From: Galerina marginata
Lineage: Eukaryota > Basidiomycota > Agaricomycetes > Agaricales > Galerinaceae
Direction: 5' to 3'
DNA length: 64,000 nt
Assembly (NCBI GenBank): GCA_023014335.1
Contig: JAECYW010000010.1
Coordinates: forward strand, 558,001-622,000
Shown here: positions 1 through 15,812 of the stretch, in pieces
Layout: every line of letters begins with the position of its first letter
Position numbering within the stretch: the first letter of the stretch is position 1
Notes under the pieces: model-generated
The model's database searches: none
Told to the model about the DNA's origin: nothing
The model's input: the letters and a program-made list of their open reading frames with translations, nothing else
Translations under genes and position numbers: made by a program

Positions 1-3785
<3,785 letters not shown>

Positions 3786-4874
3786 TCGTTATAGCTCGCG
3801 AAACAGAAAGATAAAAGCTGAAGTACGATGGAACTGGACGAGGAAGTTAGGAATCATAAAATTCTTCCATCACGTGACTTTGACGTCATTGCGGCTGCCC
3901 TAAGTTTTGTGACACAATGCGCCTTCCTTGTCTTGATGTCTACGCGGGTATCACTCGTCGATTCTTTCGTGAACTGCGCCTCTCTTCCGCATGCTGGAAG
4001 AACAGGCTCTATGAGAGCATTTGTGTTGGACCCGTTGCAAGATATGTTAGCATGGCCTGCTATCGACACCAGGGATCAAGGCAAACAAATATGATTTTCA
4101 TATTCCTGGCGTCCCAAAGGCCGCGACAACTAAGGCGCCTTTTTCGCGGCAATGGAAGTAAGTAAAACACTCCGTCAGTCGCCTTTTTATTTATTCATCA
4201 ATGAAAGGTCGTAACGAGCTCTGTGGCTAGCCAGTGATTTTGATACTCTGTCAGTCACTGGGTAGTACAAGTGCTTCTGCGCTTGTGACCAAGGTTGGCA
4301 TAATACGGAGAGCATGGGCCTCCTTCCGAAAGTCGCCACCGACAAGGGTGTGAAGGCTTCTCCGACGTTGCAAGACGAGACGACCGGCCTCTCAAATTCC
4401 ACCAAACGACGACTCACCGAGAATGAGTCGTTCACAAGAACTGTTTGGGTGTCCCTCCCAGTCGATATAAAGAATATAGAGGTCAGAATGCATCAAGGCG
4501 TACTTGCTATCAACTCCAAGACGCAGCGATCACTGTAGACTTATGGTATAGAATGTCATTCGAAGTCTCGAATGCGTAGCCTGTTTCCTAATCTCGGTCC
4601 TGTATCCGTAATTTGTACCCACCAGATCTGTTGATGGAAGTAATACACAAAAAGAAATTCTGACATTCAAATCTCTTGCAAATCTCCTTGTACTTAGTAC
4701 GCGTTTTGTCTGAACGTGACCGTGAAGGGCAGTCAAATATCCCACAAGCGCACTGCAGACTATCTTTCAACCACGAGGGATAATAGCCATCTTTTGGCGC
4801 TTCATGCTCTGAGTCTGATACCCCGAGGCATCGATCCGTTCGCCAACCATCCATACTACTTCGCCGCTTCACTT
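3786..4874. other. Divergent upstream region between ECM16 and the DPB3-like gene
   Basis: About 1.1 kb separates the start codons of two divergently transcribed genes, so both promoters should lie here. The only protein-like signal is the short frame at 4314-4538 described separately. I see no RNA gene and no repeat. Confidence 0.5.
4314..4538 (+). CDS. Short frame resembling the C-terminal half of an Hsp20 alpha-crystallin domain
   Basis: A 74-codon frame starting with ATG. Its C-terminal part reads ESFTRTVWVSLPVDIKNIEV followed by RMHQGVLAI. This matches the pattern of small heat-shock proteins, in which an aromatic residue and R-T/S-x-x-L-P-x-x-I-x-x-x-x-V precede a G-V-L-x-I tail. The N-terminal strands of the domain are not in this frame. 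An upstream stretch (about 4030-4160) reads FHIPGVPKA in another frame and could be an earlier exon, but I cannot place a convincing splice. It may be a spliced small Hsp gene, a decayed copy, or chance. Confidence 0.25.
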   Translation: MGLLPKVATDKGVKASPTLQDETTGLSNSTKRRLTENESFTRTVWVSLPVDIKNIEVRMHQGVLAINSKTQRSL

Positions 4875-6184
4875 ATGTCCTCTTCCAACCTCAATGGCCT
4901 TTCCTTATTCCCACAGACAGAACGTATTCAGTATGAATCTGATGTAGAAGCGGAACTCGAGGTCGACCAACTAGACTCCGACTCCGATCCTGAAGAACAA
5001 GCAGACGCTGCAAAAGCAACCAAGGCGAAGAATGGCGCAGGCAGGCCCGGAGAGCGCGTTCCTGGACACACTTTGCTGCCAGCTGTACGATTAGAGAATA
5101 TCATCCAAGCAGACGGTGCGCCTCATCCCTTAGACCCAGCAACCTTCAATTAATATGGCGTCCAGGCGTGACTGGTAATATGGCCTTGTCGAAAGAAGGG
5201 TTGTTCGTCCTTTCGATCGCCACCGTAGGTTCCTCTTTTCTATACCCCTTTGCTCTCTGAATAGGGATTCATTTCAGGAGGAATTTATCAAGAGATTGAT
5301 TCAAGCTGGTCACCGAGAGGCTAGCGCGCATCGGCGAAATCAAATTAACTATACGGATATGGGTGGGTTCTTCGTTGCTCATGACCAGAACTAAACATTA
5401 AATCATCCATTTAGCCGCAACGACCCAGCAATACCAAGAATTCATGTGTCTTGCAGGTCAGATTTACCGTTTCTCTTACTTTTGCCTTCTCATAGAACCT
5501 TGTTTAGATACAATTCCTGTACCATTGACTCTGGCCGACGCCTTGGCCTTGCGGCAGCAAAAGGAAAGAGAATTGTTTGAGGATAACCCCGCTCTGGCTT
5601 TTCCTTACTCTGCCCCTTCATCCATGCCTTCGCCAGAACCAGAACCAGGTTCACTGTCCGCTGCTCGGCCATCGAAAAAATCTCGAGCTATGAACGGAAA
5701 TGGAAAAGAAAAGATGAATGGCTCAGATAGCGGAAGCAAACGCTCGTCTAAGAAATCCTCGAGGACCAATCATCACGATAAAGACATGGACGTTGATGGC
5801 GGAAATATAGCCTGGACGGTCGAGGGCCTGCACGACGCCGGGCAGCCCTCGGATTCGATACACAGCCATCGCAGATCATCTCAGAATGGCATGTCCGCTG
5901 CATTTTCGTCAATTCCACCGCCCCCTGTCAATGGCCATCCATCCGTCATCTCACCGTCCCATTCTCCTCCTTATTCTCGCGAGGGCTCGTTGGACCCTGG
6001 CTCAATTGCTTCTCAATCTCATGGCCCAGATTCGCACTCTCATACTCCTCCCTATGATTCAGCCTGGCCAGGTCAATTTACTGGTCCAGCCAGTGGGTTC
6101 CTTCAAGGACCTGTCGCTCCCTTTGGACGCGTTTCCCAAAACCCTGGACGCACAATCTACTCTCAAACTCATCGTCCAGACTAA
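4875..6184 (+). CDS. Histone-fold protein, DPB3/CHRAC15-like (CBF/NF-Y family)
   Basis: Predicted NF-YC/HAP5-type histone fold like the small subunit of DNA polymerase epsilon (Dpb3) or of CHRAC/ISW2 remodellers, a nuclear role in replication or chromatin. After an acidic N-terminus, exon 1 gives GHTLLPAVRLENIIQADG. An intron at 5116-5165 is followed by exons reading EEFIKRLIQAGHREASAHRR and INYTDMAATTQQYQEFM, then DTIPVPLTLADALALRQQ. This is the helix order and the R-x-N-x-I-x-Y-x-D-x-A signature of the family. A long Ser/Pro/His-rich C-terminal tail (about 5600-6180) is typical of basidiomycete versions and probably disordered. I chose the ATG at 4875 because it directly precedes the acidic segment; an in-frame upstream extension from 4716 is unlike the family. 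Dpb3 and the CHRAC subunit cannot be separated by eye. Confidence 0.82.
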
Positions 6185-6469
6185 TAACAGTCGTCATGCC
6201 GTATTATACTGTTGGGTGTTTTAATTACGAGGAATAGCAGTAACTTATCCTGTTTTCTGACCCTCCTCGCTTTCGTTGACCAACAAACCTCTGGGTTCTT
6301 GTTCGTCACTGATCCCATCAATTTCCTTTTCTGTACTTGACAAGAATTCCAACGCTGATGGTTTTTCTCTGAACCTCTCTTCCTCACTCAGCGACGCGAT
6401 TACTGCGCACAGTCGAATACAGCTGGAGATTGTGTATCTTAAAGTATATATTACGAGCTCTGCCGACCC

Positions 6470-8000
6470 ATGTCTTCCCCGGGGACTTTGGACAGGCTCC
6501 CGATTATCGATATCGCCCCTTTCCTGAACTCTGAACCTGACGACGATAACAAGCGAGCCGCGACTGCATCCGCGTTACACACCGCCTGTGTGGAATATGG
6601 ATTCTTCTATTTAAATATAGAGGCTTTTGTTGACCTTTCTGAACCTGAGGAACTTGCACGGTTAGGGAGGGAGTTCTTCGCACTGCCACAAGAAGAGAAA
6701 GACAAGCTCTCACTTAAAAATCAGGACTTCGCCAGAGGTACAGTTCATTATAAATGGTTTGATGAAATACTGACCCACAATCCAATAGGTTATGCCAGAC
6801 TAAAGGAAAATGTGACAAATGGGAAGGCAGACAATCACGAAGGAGTAGATTTTTACAAACCGGTTGAGAACCCCGATAAGACCAAACCGGTTTGGGGAGA
6901 AAACCAATGGCCAAGTATCCCCGCTTTTAGAGAGAAATATGAAAAGTGGGTGGAGAAGATGAAAGCTCTTGGATTAGTCCTGATGGAGGCGTATGTGGAC
7001 AGATTACTCCTGTCGGCATATGTAAAATACTGAAGCTTCTACCTGGGTAGCATGTCGATTGGACTGGGAATGACATCAGAAGAATGGCAAGAACTTCGCA
7101 GCCAGGTCGACGACAGCTTCTGGGTTATGCGGGTAATAGGTAAGTCGGTTTTTTGTTTGAGATGGTGAAGGCTGGACCCACAAACAGGTTATCCACCCCT
7201 TCCCAATGACCATGATGGCTTTTCCTGCGGTGCTCATAAGTATATAATTTGGCTCATAGTTAGCCCACAATTGATCATCCCTGCCCCGCCCTTTAGAGAT
7301 TATGGCTGTCTGACGTACGTGCGCCATGTCCTTCCTACGGTTTTACTCATAATCTGCACAGGTTCTTGTACGCAGACCCCACGCCATCTGCATTACAGGT
7401 ATTCTTGAGGCGTCAAGGCGCCGCTGAGGCCAATAGAACTGGATTGCCACCGGAACAAGGTCTTGAGGAAGGCGTCTGGATTAATGCAGATCCTATACCT
7501 GGCTGTGTTGTGTGTAACATAGGTGAAAGTGAGGTCCCGTTCCCCACTAAATAGTCTCCATAATATTTACCTCGCTCTCAGTGTGGGAGATCTGGACAGA
7601 TGGCTTATATCGGTCCACCCTTCATCGAGTTGTCCATCGCGGCTCTAATTATCGGTAAGCTAATACTCGACAAGTTCGAGGATTCCTTCATTGGTGACTC
7701 ACTCTCAACTCTGTCGGCTTGGGTAGAGTGTCGTAAGTACCAAGTTTCTGCAAACTGTGCTTGACTAACTTTCCATCTCCATTGATGTCTGCTCACGACA
7801 GCGTCCCTTTTTTCTTTGAACCAAATTTTACTGCCCTAGTCAAACCTCTGGCCGCCGTTAAAAGAACGAAGGAAAGAGAGCCTACTTCTGACACGTCCAC
7901 ATCGGTTAGAAAATCTATTGTATACGGCGATTTCCTAGTTGGCAAAGTTGGAAATAACTTTGCTGTGAATAGTATTAGTAAAGGGAAGTACGATTTGTAG
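6470..8000 (+). CDS. 2-oxoglutarate/Fe(II)-dependent dioxygenase (isopenicillin N synthase-like)
   Basis: Probable soluble non-haem iron oxygenase that couples 2-oxoglutarate decarboxylation to substrate oxidation; the substrate cannot be inferred. The N-terminal DIOX_N region begins LPIIDIAPFL and contains ACVEYGFFYL and the family ELARLGREFFALPQEEKDK. Later exons give MTSEEWQELRSQVDDSFWVM, then GYPPLPND and GAHKDYGCLT, where H-x-D supplies two iron ligands. FLYADPTPSALQVFLRR and the distal histidine segment STLHRVVHRG follow. The 2OG-binding R-x-S appears as RVSVPFFFEPNF. To read RVS the transcript must include a 6-nt microexon at 7727-7732, flanked by a good acceptor and a good GTAAGT donor. 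Skipping it would leave RVPFFF and lose the serine. The gene has at least six introns and ends at TAG 7998-8000. Confidence 0.9.
7727..7732 (+). other. Candidate 6-nt microexon in the dioxygenase gene
   Basis: The hexamer AGTGTC is preceded by GGGTAG and followed by GTAAGTACC. Joined to the flanking exons it completes R-V-S-V-P-F-F, restoring the family R-x-S motif in frame. The call rests on splice-site appearance and motif conservation, not on transcripts. Confidence 0.55.
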
Positions 8001-8267
8001 ATCTGCTGAACAGGTTTCGGCGGTGAATTAATTTAGTTGCTAGGTCACTTTATATGAACCAAACGATTACTTCCTACCTTCTCTCAACTGACATTACGAT
8101 TTGACGTTTGCCATGTAATCCACTAATAGTTTATTTGACATTAATCACATTTCGAAATCATATCCGGTCATGTGACTAGTGCTTTCTTCGAATTCAATGG
8201 TGTTCCAACTGACTCACTCGGGCTGGCCTTCATCGATTTACTCTGATACCATAGCTGCAATCGTCAA

Positions 8268-9890
8268 ATGGCGCTTCAATCCGCTATATCCAAGCTGCGA
8301 TCTCCAGTGCGCGGCTTGGTGGTCTCTGTCACTCGAGATGGGCAAGAATTAGGTGGACAGAATGAAGCTGATCAAAAAGAGGTCATACGATGGATTGAAA
8401 AAACAAGTCTGGGTAATTTAGTAAACCAGAATAATCTCAAGGCGCGCTCTCATTTTATTCCATCATGGTTGCCTTATTGAATGAGATTTAGGATCTTGAT
8501 ACTTTGCTTACCCCGAAGACATACATCGCAACAGGTTATGTGACAGCGGCAGATGTTGCGTTATATGGAGAACTACATCCTTTCGTCGTACGATCATGGG
8601 TTATTCTTTTTTCTAAATTATTGTTGACTGTCATTATATAGTCAAAAATGAATTCTTCTCAGTATTATGCCTTACCCTCGTTGACTCGCTATTTCGATCA
8701 TATCCAATCCAGGACCTCCGTCCGAGCATCTGCAGAATCCCTGGGTAAAGCCTTCCAAGTAATCCCATTCGATCTGGGGACTGCACCCAAGCTCGAGAGG
8801 AAGGCTGAGCCTTCGAAAAAGAAGGAGAAAGCACCCAAAGCACCCACAGACGCAGGAGAGAAGCCTGCAACCAAGGCACCGGAACCGTCGACATCGTCTG
8901 CCCCGTCAGATAAACCCCAACAGAAAGAGAAAAAAGAAAAGGATCAAGTTGCACCTCAGGTTGGTGATAGTAACAGGGCTGTCGGAAACAAGAAAGGAAG
9001 TGGCGGTAAAGCACCTGCCCCAGACGAAGGCGAGCCTGTTCCTTCTATGGTTGATCTCCGAGTAGGACACATTATCGATGGTACAGTCTTAGTATCTTCT
9101 TGCCTCATTTACGTCATTGAAACTTGGTGCATAGTGATCAAGCATCCTGACGCCGATGGTTTATACATTGAGGTTAATCTCATCCCTTTCAGTGAACGAT
9201 ACCAGCTCAACTACATTGTAATCTAGCAAATCGACCTTGGAGAGGAGACAGGACCGCGTACGGTGGTTTCAGGACTCGTCAACTATATCCCAATCGAGCA
9301 GATGCGAGACAAATACCTTGTCGCTGTTGTGCGTTGGAATGAATTCCTGTTTGTCATCTGTGTCCTCACGATATCCCCATCCAGTGTAATTTAAAGCCAG
9401 CCAGCATGCGTGGTGTCAAGAGTTTCGCAATGGTGCTTTGTGTATGGGTCACCCTCTTGTTGTAATTGTGTCTGTTTCAAAAGACGATCGTTTAGGCTAC
9501 TTCCAAGGGCGGTAAAGAAGGGGGGATAGAACTAATCCAGCCCCCCGCCAACTCCAAGCCTGGAGATAGAGTTTATTTTGAAGGAGACGAATACGAGAGT
9601 TGGTAGACTCTCTTGCTGAACATTTTCTTTTTTCTCACTTGCCTTTAGACGCAATGCCCCTTCCCCAACTCAACCCCAAAAAGAAAATTTTTGAGACGGT
9701 CCAACCAGGTACACTAGCTTTCGTTTGTATTCCTGCCTCTCCCATGCTTAAAAGAATCAAATCAGGTTTTATAACCCTGAACTCGAAGGAAGCTGCGTGG
9801 ATCAACCCATTAACGAAATCAGTCCACAAAATTCGCACCGCTAAAGGGGTCTGCGTTGCTCCTACTCTGATAGGGGCATCTCTGTCTTAA
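8268..9890 (+). CDS. ARC1: ARC1/EMAP-II-like tRNA-binding aminoacyl-tRNA synthetase cofactor
   Basis: Cytoplasmic cofactor that in yeast holds methionyl- and glutamyl-tRNA synthetases and delivers tRNA. The N-terminal third is a GST-C-like adaptor module (YIATGYVTAADVALYGELHP, then SLTRYFDHIQSR, about 8500-8720). A Lys/Pro/Ala-rich linker (about 8790-9040) follows, then an OB-fold tRNA-binding domain: MVDLRVGHI, HPDADGLYIE, TVVSGLVNYIP, CNLKPASMRGVKSFAMVLCA, and the EMAP-II C-terminal module ending KGVCVAPTLIGASLS. The order and ending match fungal Arc1/G4p1. Introns interrupt the OB-fold around 9080-9130, 9170-9230, 9330-9390, 9435-9495, 9600-9650 and 9710-9765. The start ATG at 8268 opens the GST-like region. 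It sits head-to-tail behind the dioxygenase gene, 267 nt away. Confidence 0.92.
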
Positions 9891-10366
9891 GGTTGCTCCC
9901 TTCTCCCTAAACATTACCCTCGCTGTTATTTTATAATGCAGTTACGGTGAAGGCTTCTCCCAGGTTTCTGGCTGGTATAACTAGACCGTATCCCAGCTCC
10001 ACCAATGACACGATAGAACTGCCGTCCTTTTCAATGACTATCACGAGCATTTCGGTTTTTCCACTCATTTTGTCAGGATATTCTTGGCCCACCAGAAAAA
10101 GACTGAAAAAATCAATAACAATACTTATCTGCGCAGAATTCGTTCAACAATGCTTTATTAACAACAGGTTTCAGGATGTTTAGTATGGCGTACTATCAAT
10201 AGTGACCTTGTGGACAGGAAGGTGCTAGATTGAGCGTCGAGTTTCGAAATTTGTATCATAGTTCCTGTGGCTGTGTTGAATATTTGGCGCCAGTCTCCTA
10301 TTGCAACAATGAGCTTTCGCAATTATTTAAGTCTTAGTGTGTGAACTAAGTATACGTCCACAAGCC
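9891..10366. other. Intergenic region between ARC1-like and mitochondrial L6 genes
   Basis: 476 nt holding the 3' end of one plus-strand gene and the promoter of the next. No frame with an ATG start and protein-like composition was found on either strand. Confidence 0.5.
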
Positions 10367-11060
10367 ATGATATTTCGTCCTCCAGTTGCTCACTTGGCTC
10401 GCTGTTTCAGCTCGACAACAAGAATCTGCAAAAATGTCTCAATTATTGGACGTGAACCCATTACCATTCCATCTTCCGTCACCATTTCACCTTCACCAAC
10501 AGAGGTCACCATAACCGGACCACTTGGGTCCACCGCCATTCCTCTCAAAAATTATATGAAAATCGAAATCCCGAGTCAAGAACGAATGAAATTATCTGTT
10601 GAGAAATCAACGGAGAAACTTCAGAGGCAAATGTGGGGTACGACCCGAACTCTTATTTCAAATGCAATCACTGGCATGACAGAAGGATTCACTGTACCAA
10701 TTTATTTGGTTGGTGTCGGTTACAGAGTAGCACTGGAAGAAGACCCTAGAGGGACGACGGATGGTGGAAATGGTCGGCGGTTAAACATGAAGCTGGGATA
10801 TTCACATTCCGTCTTAGTCCCAATACCCTCCCATATCAAAGCCGAAGTGCCTTCAGCGACAAAGATCGTTTTGTTTTGCACAGATAAACATCTTTTGGGG
10901 TTGTTTGCTGCTAAAATACGGGGCTACAGAAAGCCAGAGCCTTACAAGGGCAAGGTAAGCATGATTAATCGACCCTCGCACTGTTTCATAATTAATCACC
11001 ACGAAGGGCGTTTTTGTTGGAAACGAGACCATCAGGATCAAGAGCGTTAAAAAGAAATAG
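10367..11060 (+). CDS. MRPL6: Mitochondrial large-subunit ribosomal protein uL6m
   Basis: Structural protein of the mitochondrial large ribosomal subunit. Two exons (10367-10954 and 11007-11060) give 213 aa. The first about 25 residues are rich in Arg, Ala and Ser with few acids (FRPPVAHLARCFSSTTRI), as expected of a mitochondrial targeting sequence. Bacterial-type L6 features follow: SIIGREPITIPSSVTI, GPLGSTAIPL, and the C-terminal repeat with YLVGVGYRVALEE, LGYSHSVLVPIPS and the RNA-contacting AAKIRGYRKPEPYKGKGVF. The second exon supplies GVFVGNETIRIKSVKKK, a standard fungal ending. An in-frame upstream extension to 10337 has no ATG, so 10367 is the start. Confidence 0.95.
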
Positions 11061-11344
11061 TGCTATCACCCTTGCAATCCAATGGCCTTCTTTCGCAGCG
11101 TTACTGTTGGGTGTTTATCAATAGGAATGCCTTTTGCCATCCATTGGACACGAGGATGCATTCTCCAGTCTTCGTCAAGATGACCTCATTCCTTTTCACA
11201 GCAGCAGGCTATAACAGCTAATACTAGCAGTCAAGGCAATAAGTTTGGGTCTACATTATGATGCTATTGTAATGCATAATTTAAGCAAATATCTTTCCAT
11301 TAACAAGAGTATAAGTAGGATGCTTGTTGAATGCAGGACAACGA

Positions 11345-14300
11345 TCAGTTGCCACGCATCCGATTCGCCTTGCTGTTATATTTAGGTTGACCTGGCTGCT
11401 TGACCGTCCCAGGTTTCTTCGTTGGACTTCGTTCAATGACCTCCAGATCGGGTTCACCCATCTCGACGTCGCTACTCCCGTCAGATCCTTCACTTGCTTT
11501 AGTGTCCCCATTAGCGACACGGTTCTTCTTCCATTCAATAGACAGGTCTTGAACGCGGTTTGCAAGGATTTTCTCGCATATCTGCGACCCTGTGGTCGTG
11601 CCATGCATCTTGCCTTTCCTTGTTGCCCGTGGCCTTCTTTTGCATCTGAAAAAGACCGAAATTCAACAGGAAAAAGCTGCGAGATTTGGGAAGGTAAGAC
11701 TTACCAAGATACTTTGGTAGTATTTCTTTGGATCAGTCATAAAAGTTTGTGCGAAATGCAACAGATAGACACCACAATCACAAAAATTCGGCTGAACAGG
11801 CACCTACACCAGAATCGAGTCGCTGATTGGCCAGCATAAGGAGGTGAACATACCGAAGCAAACTTTCCCAGTGCCAAACTAGCGTTCTGTATCCCTTTCT
11901 TATCCGCCGCCTCTTGTTTCAAATAATTTGCTAGCTTTTTGATAGCTTGAGGATGCCTTGTTCCAAGAGAGTCCATGGTAAAGATGTAGGTTCTGTATCA
12001 CACTCATTATGATCGAGTGATGTAATGGTCACAAGGAGCTTACTTTGGATACTCGTCCAACACCACAATCGGCTCATCTCTATTATGTTGATCTTCAGGG
12101 TGTATATCGGAGTCGACAATGGCCTTCTCCTTTCCTTTGCGATTCTTTGGGCGGTGTTGGTAGAAACTAGCTGAATCAACTACCAGAGTGGTCCGGCTTT
12201 TTGGGGGATTCCATTTCCCCCTCACTGTCAACGATGATCTCGTTTGAAAAAATAGAAGAAGGGCTCTTCTTTCTAATCGGTGGCTCTGAACAGGAAGCCG
12301 TCGGGGATTTTTGACGAAGATTGGATGTGGTCAACTTATCGCCTTCCTCCGAAACGTAACTAAGCGCCGCTGATGAGTTAGCGTCGTCATCATCGACGGT
12401 TTCCGGTCGCAGAAGTAGATCGTCGTCAGTATTCTCGATAGTGCAAGAATTCTGGAATTCGTCGTTGAGATTGTGCTCCACTTCTGCTTCGCTTGGGGTC
12501 ATATTGGGATCATATTTATCGTCTGATAGGTTGCTGATATCCCTTGTATCCCTTGTTGGCTCAAGATCTGTGGCAGCTGTTTTCGTGGAAGCTCGGGTTT
12601 GTTTCCGTATTCAAGGGCTCCGGTGCAGTGGGTAACAGAACGTGCTCAGGTTCATAGATGATGGCTAGATACCAATGGAGGCTATATACCGTTAATCATA
12701 GGCTTCCGAAGAGGATGAACAGGCTCACTGCTCGTTTATGGGAATAATAATGTACTTCTTCTGAAAAATGTCAAACTTTGAAGTCCATTTTTTAACACTC
12801 TCATAGGCCAGCAGTGGGCTAATGAAATTATTGAGTTTTCTTCGGAAAAAAGTCCCGAAAAAGCTCACTCCTTGTGATTCAACTTTTTATAAAAGAATGA
12901 ATTGAAAACATGGATTTGGCCAGCAAGCTCCGGATTCGTTTGTTCTAAACCTTTGAGCCACAACCTGTGACAAAATCAGTAAACACCGGCTCATCATAAC
13001 GAGAAGTTTTCTAACTTTAGGCCGAACTCTATGAGGGTATCATTCAAAAATTCCCCTGGTTCTAAGCGACGGAAATCTCCATACGTGATGTTTACGGCGC
13101 CAGGGTTACCCTGTGGATATACCAACATCCTGGGAAACAATTAGATATACTGAAAGATTGCATGCTGCACGGACATACACTTCGTCTTGATCCGCTGCTG
13201 GTGCGACCTTTGTAACACCCGTGTTTCTGGTTGAACGGCGAAGGTTAGACGGGCCTGCATCTTGGCCTGAGTTGTGCCTGTTAGTTCGTTAGTTTCATTG
13301 CTAATACGAGCTCTTAGTGAATCAAACCTGGCTATAGAAAATGGCCTTGCCTCTTGCTGCCTGGAACTTTCGTTCATTGGTCTTGAGACTTCGGCCGACG
13401 GAGGTCCTGAATGTGTATAATCTAAGGATGCCTTGCGTTTTACACTCCGAGGAGCGGGTTGTAGACTATGAGACTTTCGGAATTGGATGGCTGCAAGTTC
13501 TTCCTGTCTCGAACGACTGGTATTACCCGGCTTGGTAGAACTGCCGGAGGTACCACTGGATGCAAACTGGGTCGCTCTTTGCCATAGAATGTCGCCATTT
13601 CTGATGAGACGAATGATCATGATCACCAACGTACGAAGCCGAATATTATTACTCACCCTACCAGTCCCTTGTCTAGACCACCTAGACCAAGAATACCTTT
13701 TACCAGGCTTTCGTATTTCTTCTGCTTCCATGCAGCATCATTGGCATTGAACTTGACTTGTCAGTAACTGATGTCTTGTAACGGGCTTTGTCTGGAGCTG
13801 GACGACGGGTACTCGTCCACCGTCGCATGTAGAGTACTTTGTGATACATTAGAAGGCGGGACGCGATGTATGTCGAAAGGAATTGGGGCTTACCTCTATA
13901 CAACTGCAATGTTCCCGTGACAAAAACAAGGTGAATACTTGAATCTCGTTGGCTTTCATAATAAACTTATGGTCTGGTGTCCAGAAAATCTCGAGTTTCT
14001 GCCTTGAGGACTCTGGGTAAAAATGGGCATCGAGATAAGCTTCTTTAACAGGAAGAGAGTCGGACTGCGTAGATTTCCTTCGGAAGAGGGTGGCTGAGGA
14101 TGCAATGGGGTCGAGAGTTTTGGCACTAGTAAAGGAAAATGGTGTATCCCCAATTTTGGCAGGAGTCTTTATAAGTTAATGTTAATCTTGTACATATGAA
14201 CAAGATCAAATTCGTACCTTCTTGCCTTTCATGTTAGCAGCTTTCTTTTTTTGCATTTGGAGCAGGTCAACTCTGGGAGGCATTTGATCGCCTCTATCAG

Positions 14301-15235
14301 GATATGCTGGGTTCGTTGGGCTCTGTACGTGCCTGACCAGCTGCTTCTATCTCTGCGATTGCTTGTTTGACTTTTCCTCGAGTGAGAGGTGCCTCCATCT
14401 CGGAGTAGCTTTCAATGGGATCAGAATCCAGGTTTCCATTTCCATATTTCGCAGCAGCCCATGTGGTGTCAGGTCCGTCGCCAGCGAGCAGCGGCCGTTT
14501 TCCTTTCCGTTCAATGCCTCTTGAATCCGATAAAATCTTTGAACTTTGACCAATTGATGTTGAAGGATGAGATATGAGATTTAAATCGTCTGAAGAATGT
14601 CCGTGCCACGGTGGCTCAATTTCCTGGACGACTCCTTCGTTATCATCATCTACATCGATAACTTCGCGTTCTTCGGGGCTAAGGAGAACGCGGCGCTGGC
14701 CAACTAACAACAAGTACAGAGATGATTTAAAATTTATTGACGCATGAATCATGTTGACTTAACTCACCGTTCCTTGTGTGGCGCCGTGACTCAAAAGTTT
14801 CTGTGAGGTTGTCAAGCCTCTGCTTCTTTTGTGGTGGAGGGCCATCCTGGCGACTTGACCCTCCCAGCATTGTTCGACTGGAGGTTGGATTGCCCACTGA
14901 TGGCTTTGCATTGTTCTTCTTGGCGCGCAGTGGGTTACTAATGTTGTTGTACGGGTTAGTTGTTCGCAGCACTGGTGGTCGGTTCTGATTTTAGGGTAAA
15001 CCACAGTATTCCTTTGAATAACGGGCTACGTAGAAAGAAACAACTGGGAAGCACTTACACTAGGGGTGATTATTGGAGTGGGAGCTTGCTTCCATCTGCA
15101 ATTACGCAAAAGTGAGAAAAGCAAGGTCTTCGCAGATGAATAATTTGTTTACGGGTAAGTGTTCGATGCGTTTCGGTAATTGGGGAGCATTCCGTTGAGT
15201 TGTGCTATATCCTGCCTTTCTGAGGGGGTCGTCAT
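11345..15235 (-). CDS. ULP2: ULP2-like SUMO-specific cysteine protease (C48 family)
   Basis: Predicted nuclear isopeptidase removing SUMO, especially poly-SUMO chains. On the minus strand, ATG at 15235 opens a long polar, Ser/Asp-rich N-terminus with ERKGKRPLLAGDG, basic patches and a region ending FTLFLSREHCSCIE. The catalytic domain starts near 13090: ITYGDFRRLEPGEFLNDTLI, then EFGLKLWLKGLEQ and HVFNSFFYKKL. Catalytic His is in LHWYLAIIYEPEH (His codon 12675-12677), Asp in MDSLGTRHPQ, and the nucleophile Cys in NFCDCGVYLLHF (codon 11774-11776). A roughly 400-nt acidic insert (about 12040-12600) lies between the His and Asp segments, as in Ulp2/SENP6 rather than Ulp1. The C-terminal tail (11345-11608) is basic. 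About nine short introns. Both AOS1 and this protease occur in the window. Confidence 0.9.
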
Positions 15236-15812
15236 GAGGGGGTCGGCTTGGGATTGAAGGACGAGGAATGCATGAACTCAGTGAGGTGACGATGAGTGGA
15301 TGTCGACAACGTCGCAAAAGGCAACTATTACGCTATTGGTATATACTCGAGTAGTCAATATCTCACAACACAAAACATGACAGAATGTACAATACTCCAC
15401 GGTGTAAAACCTCACGTCCTGGTGATAGGAATTGCCGATTGGTGTTGCATTGGATTTCCAACTTAAGTGGACAGGCGTCAGAGACGAAAAACACCCAGAA
15501 ACAGGAGAACGAATCTACATGCCTGTAAGCCTGGTGTTTATATAAAAAGTAAGAAATAAATAGTTCAGAAATGCAGGTACCAGTACTATATAGAAGATGG
15601 TTGACTGTAGCTTGAGGTAGTAATGTAGAGTGAAAACATGCCAACGAGGATAGTACAACTGCACAAAGTAAGTACAAAGTTCGTAAGAGCTACTGATTAA
15701 TTGAACATGATGGTCGTTTGTGGTCGTAATCATATGCAGTGTGTACCTTGAAGCTTGACGACTAAAGTCTAGGGTGTGGACGTGAATGCCATGAGATACC
15801 TCTCCAACGTGT
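15236..15812. other. Region between KRE6-type 3' end and ULP2-like start
   Basis: 577 nt on the upstream side of the ULP2-like gene and downstream of the KRE6-type gene, both minus strand. It should hold the ULP2 promoter (about 15236-15450) and the KRE6 3' UTR. No convincing frame or repeat seen. Confidence 0.45.

Noticed and set aside
9947..10183. 78-codon plus-strand frame after the ARC1-like gene
   Set aside because: GTG start, no conserved pattern, located in a 3' UTR/promoter region.
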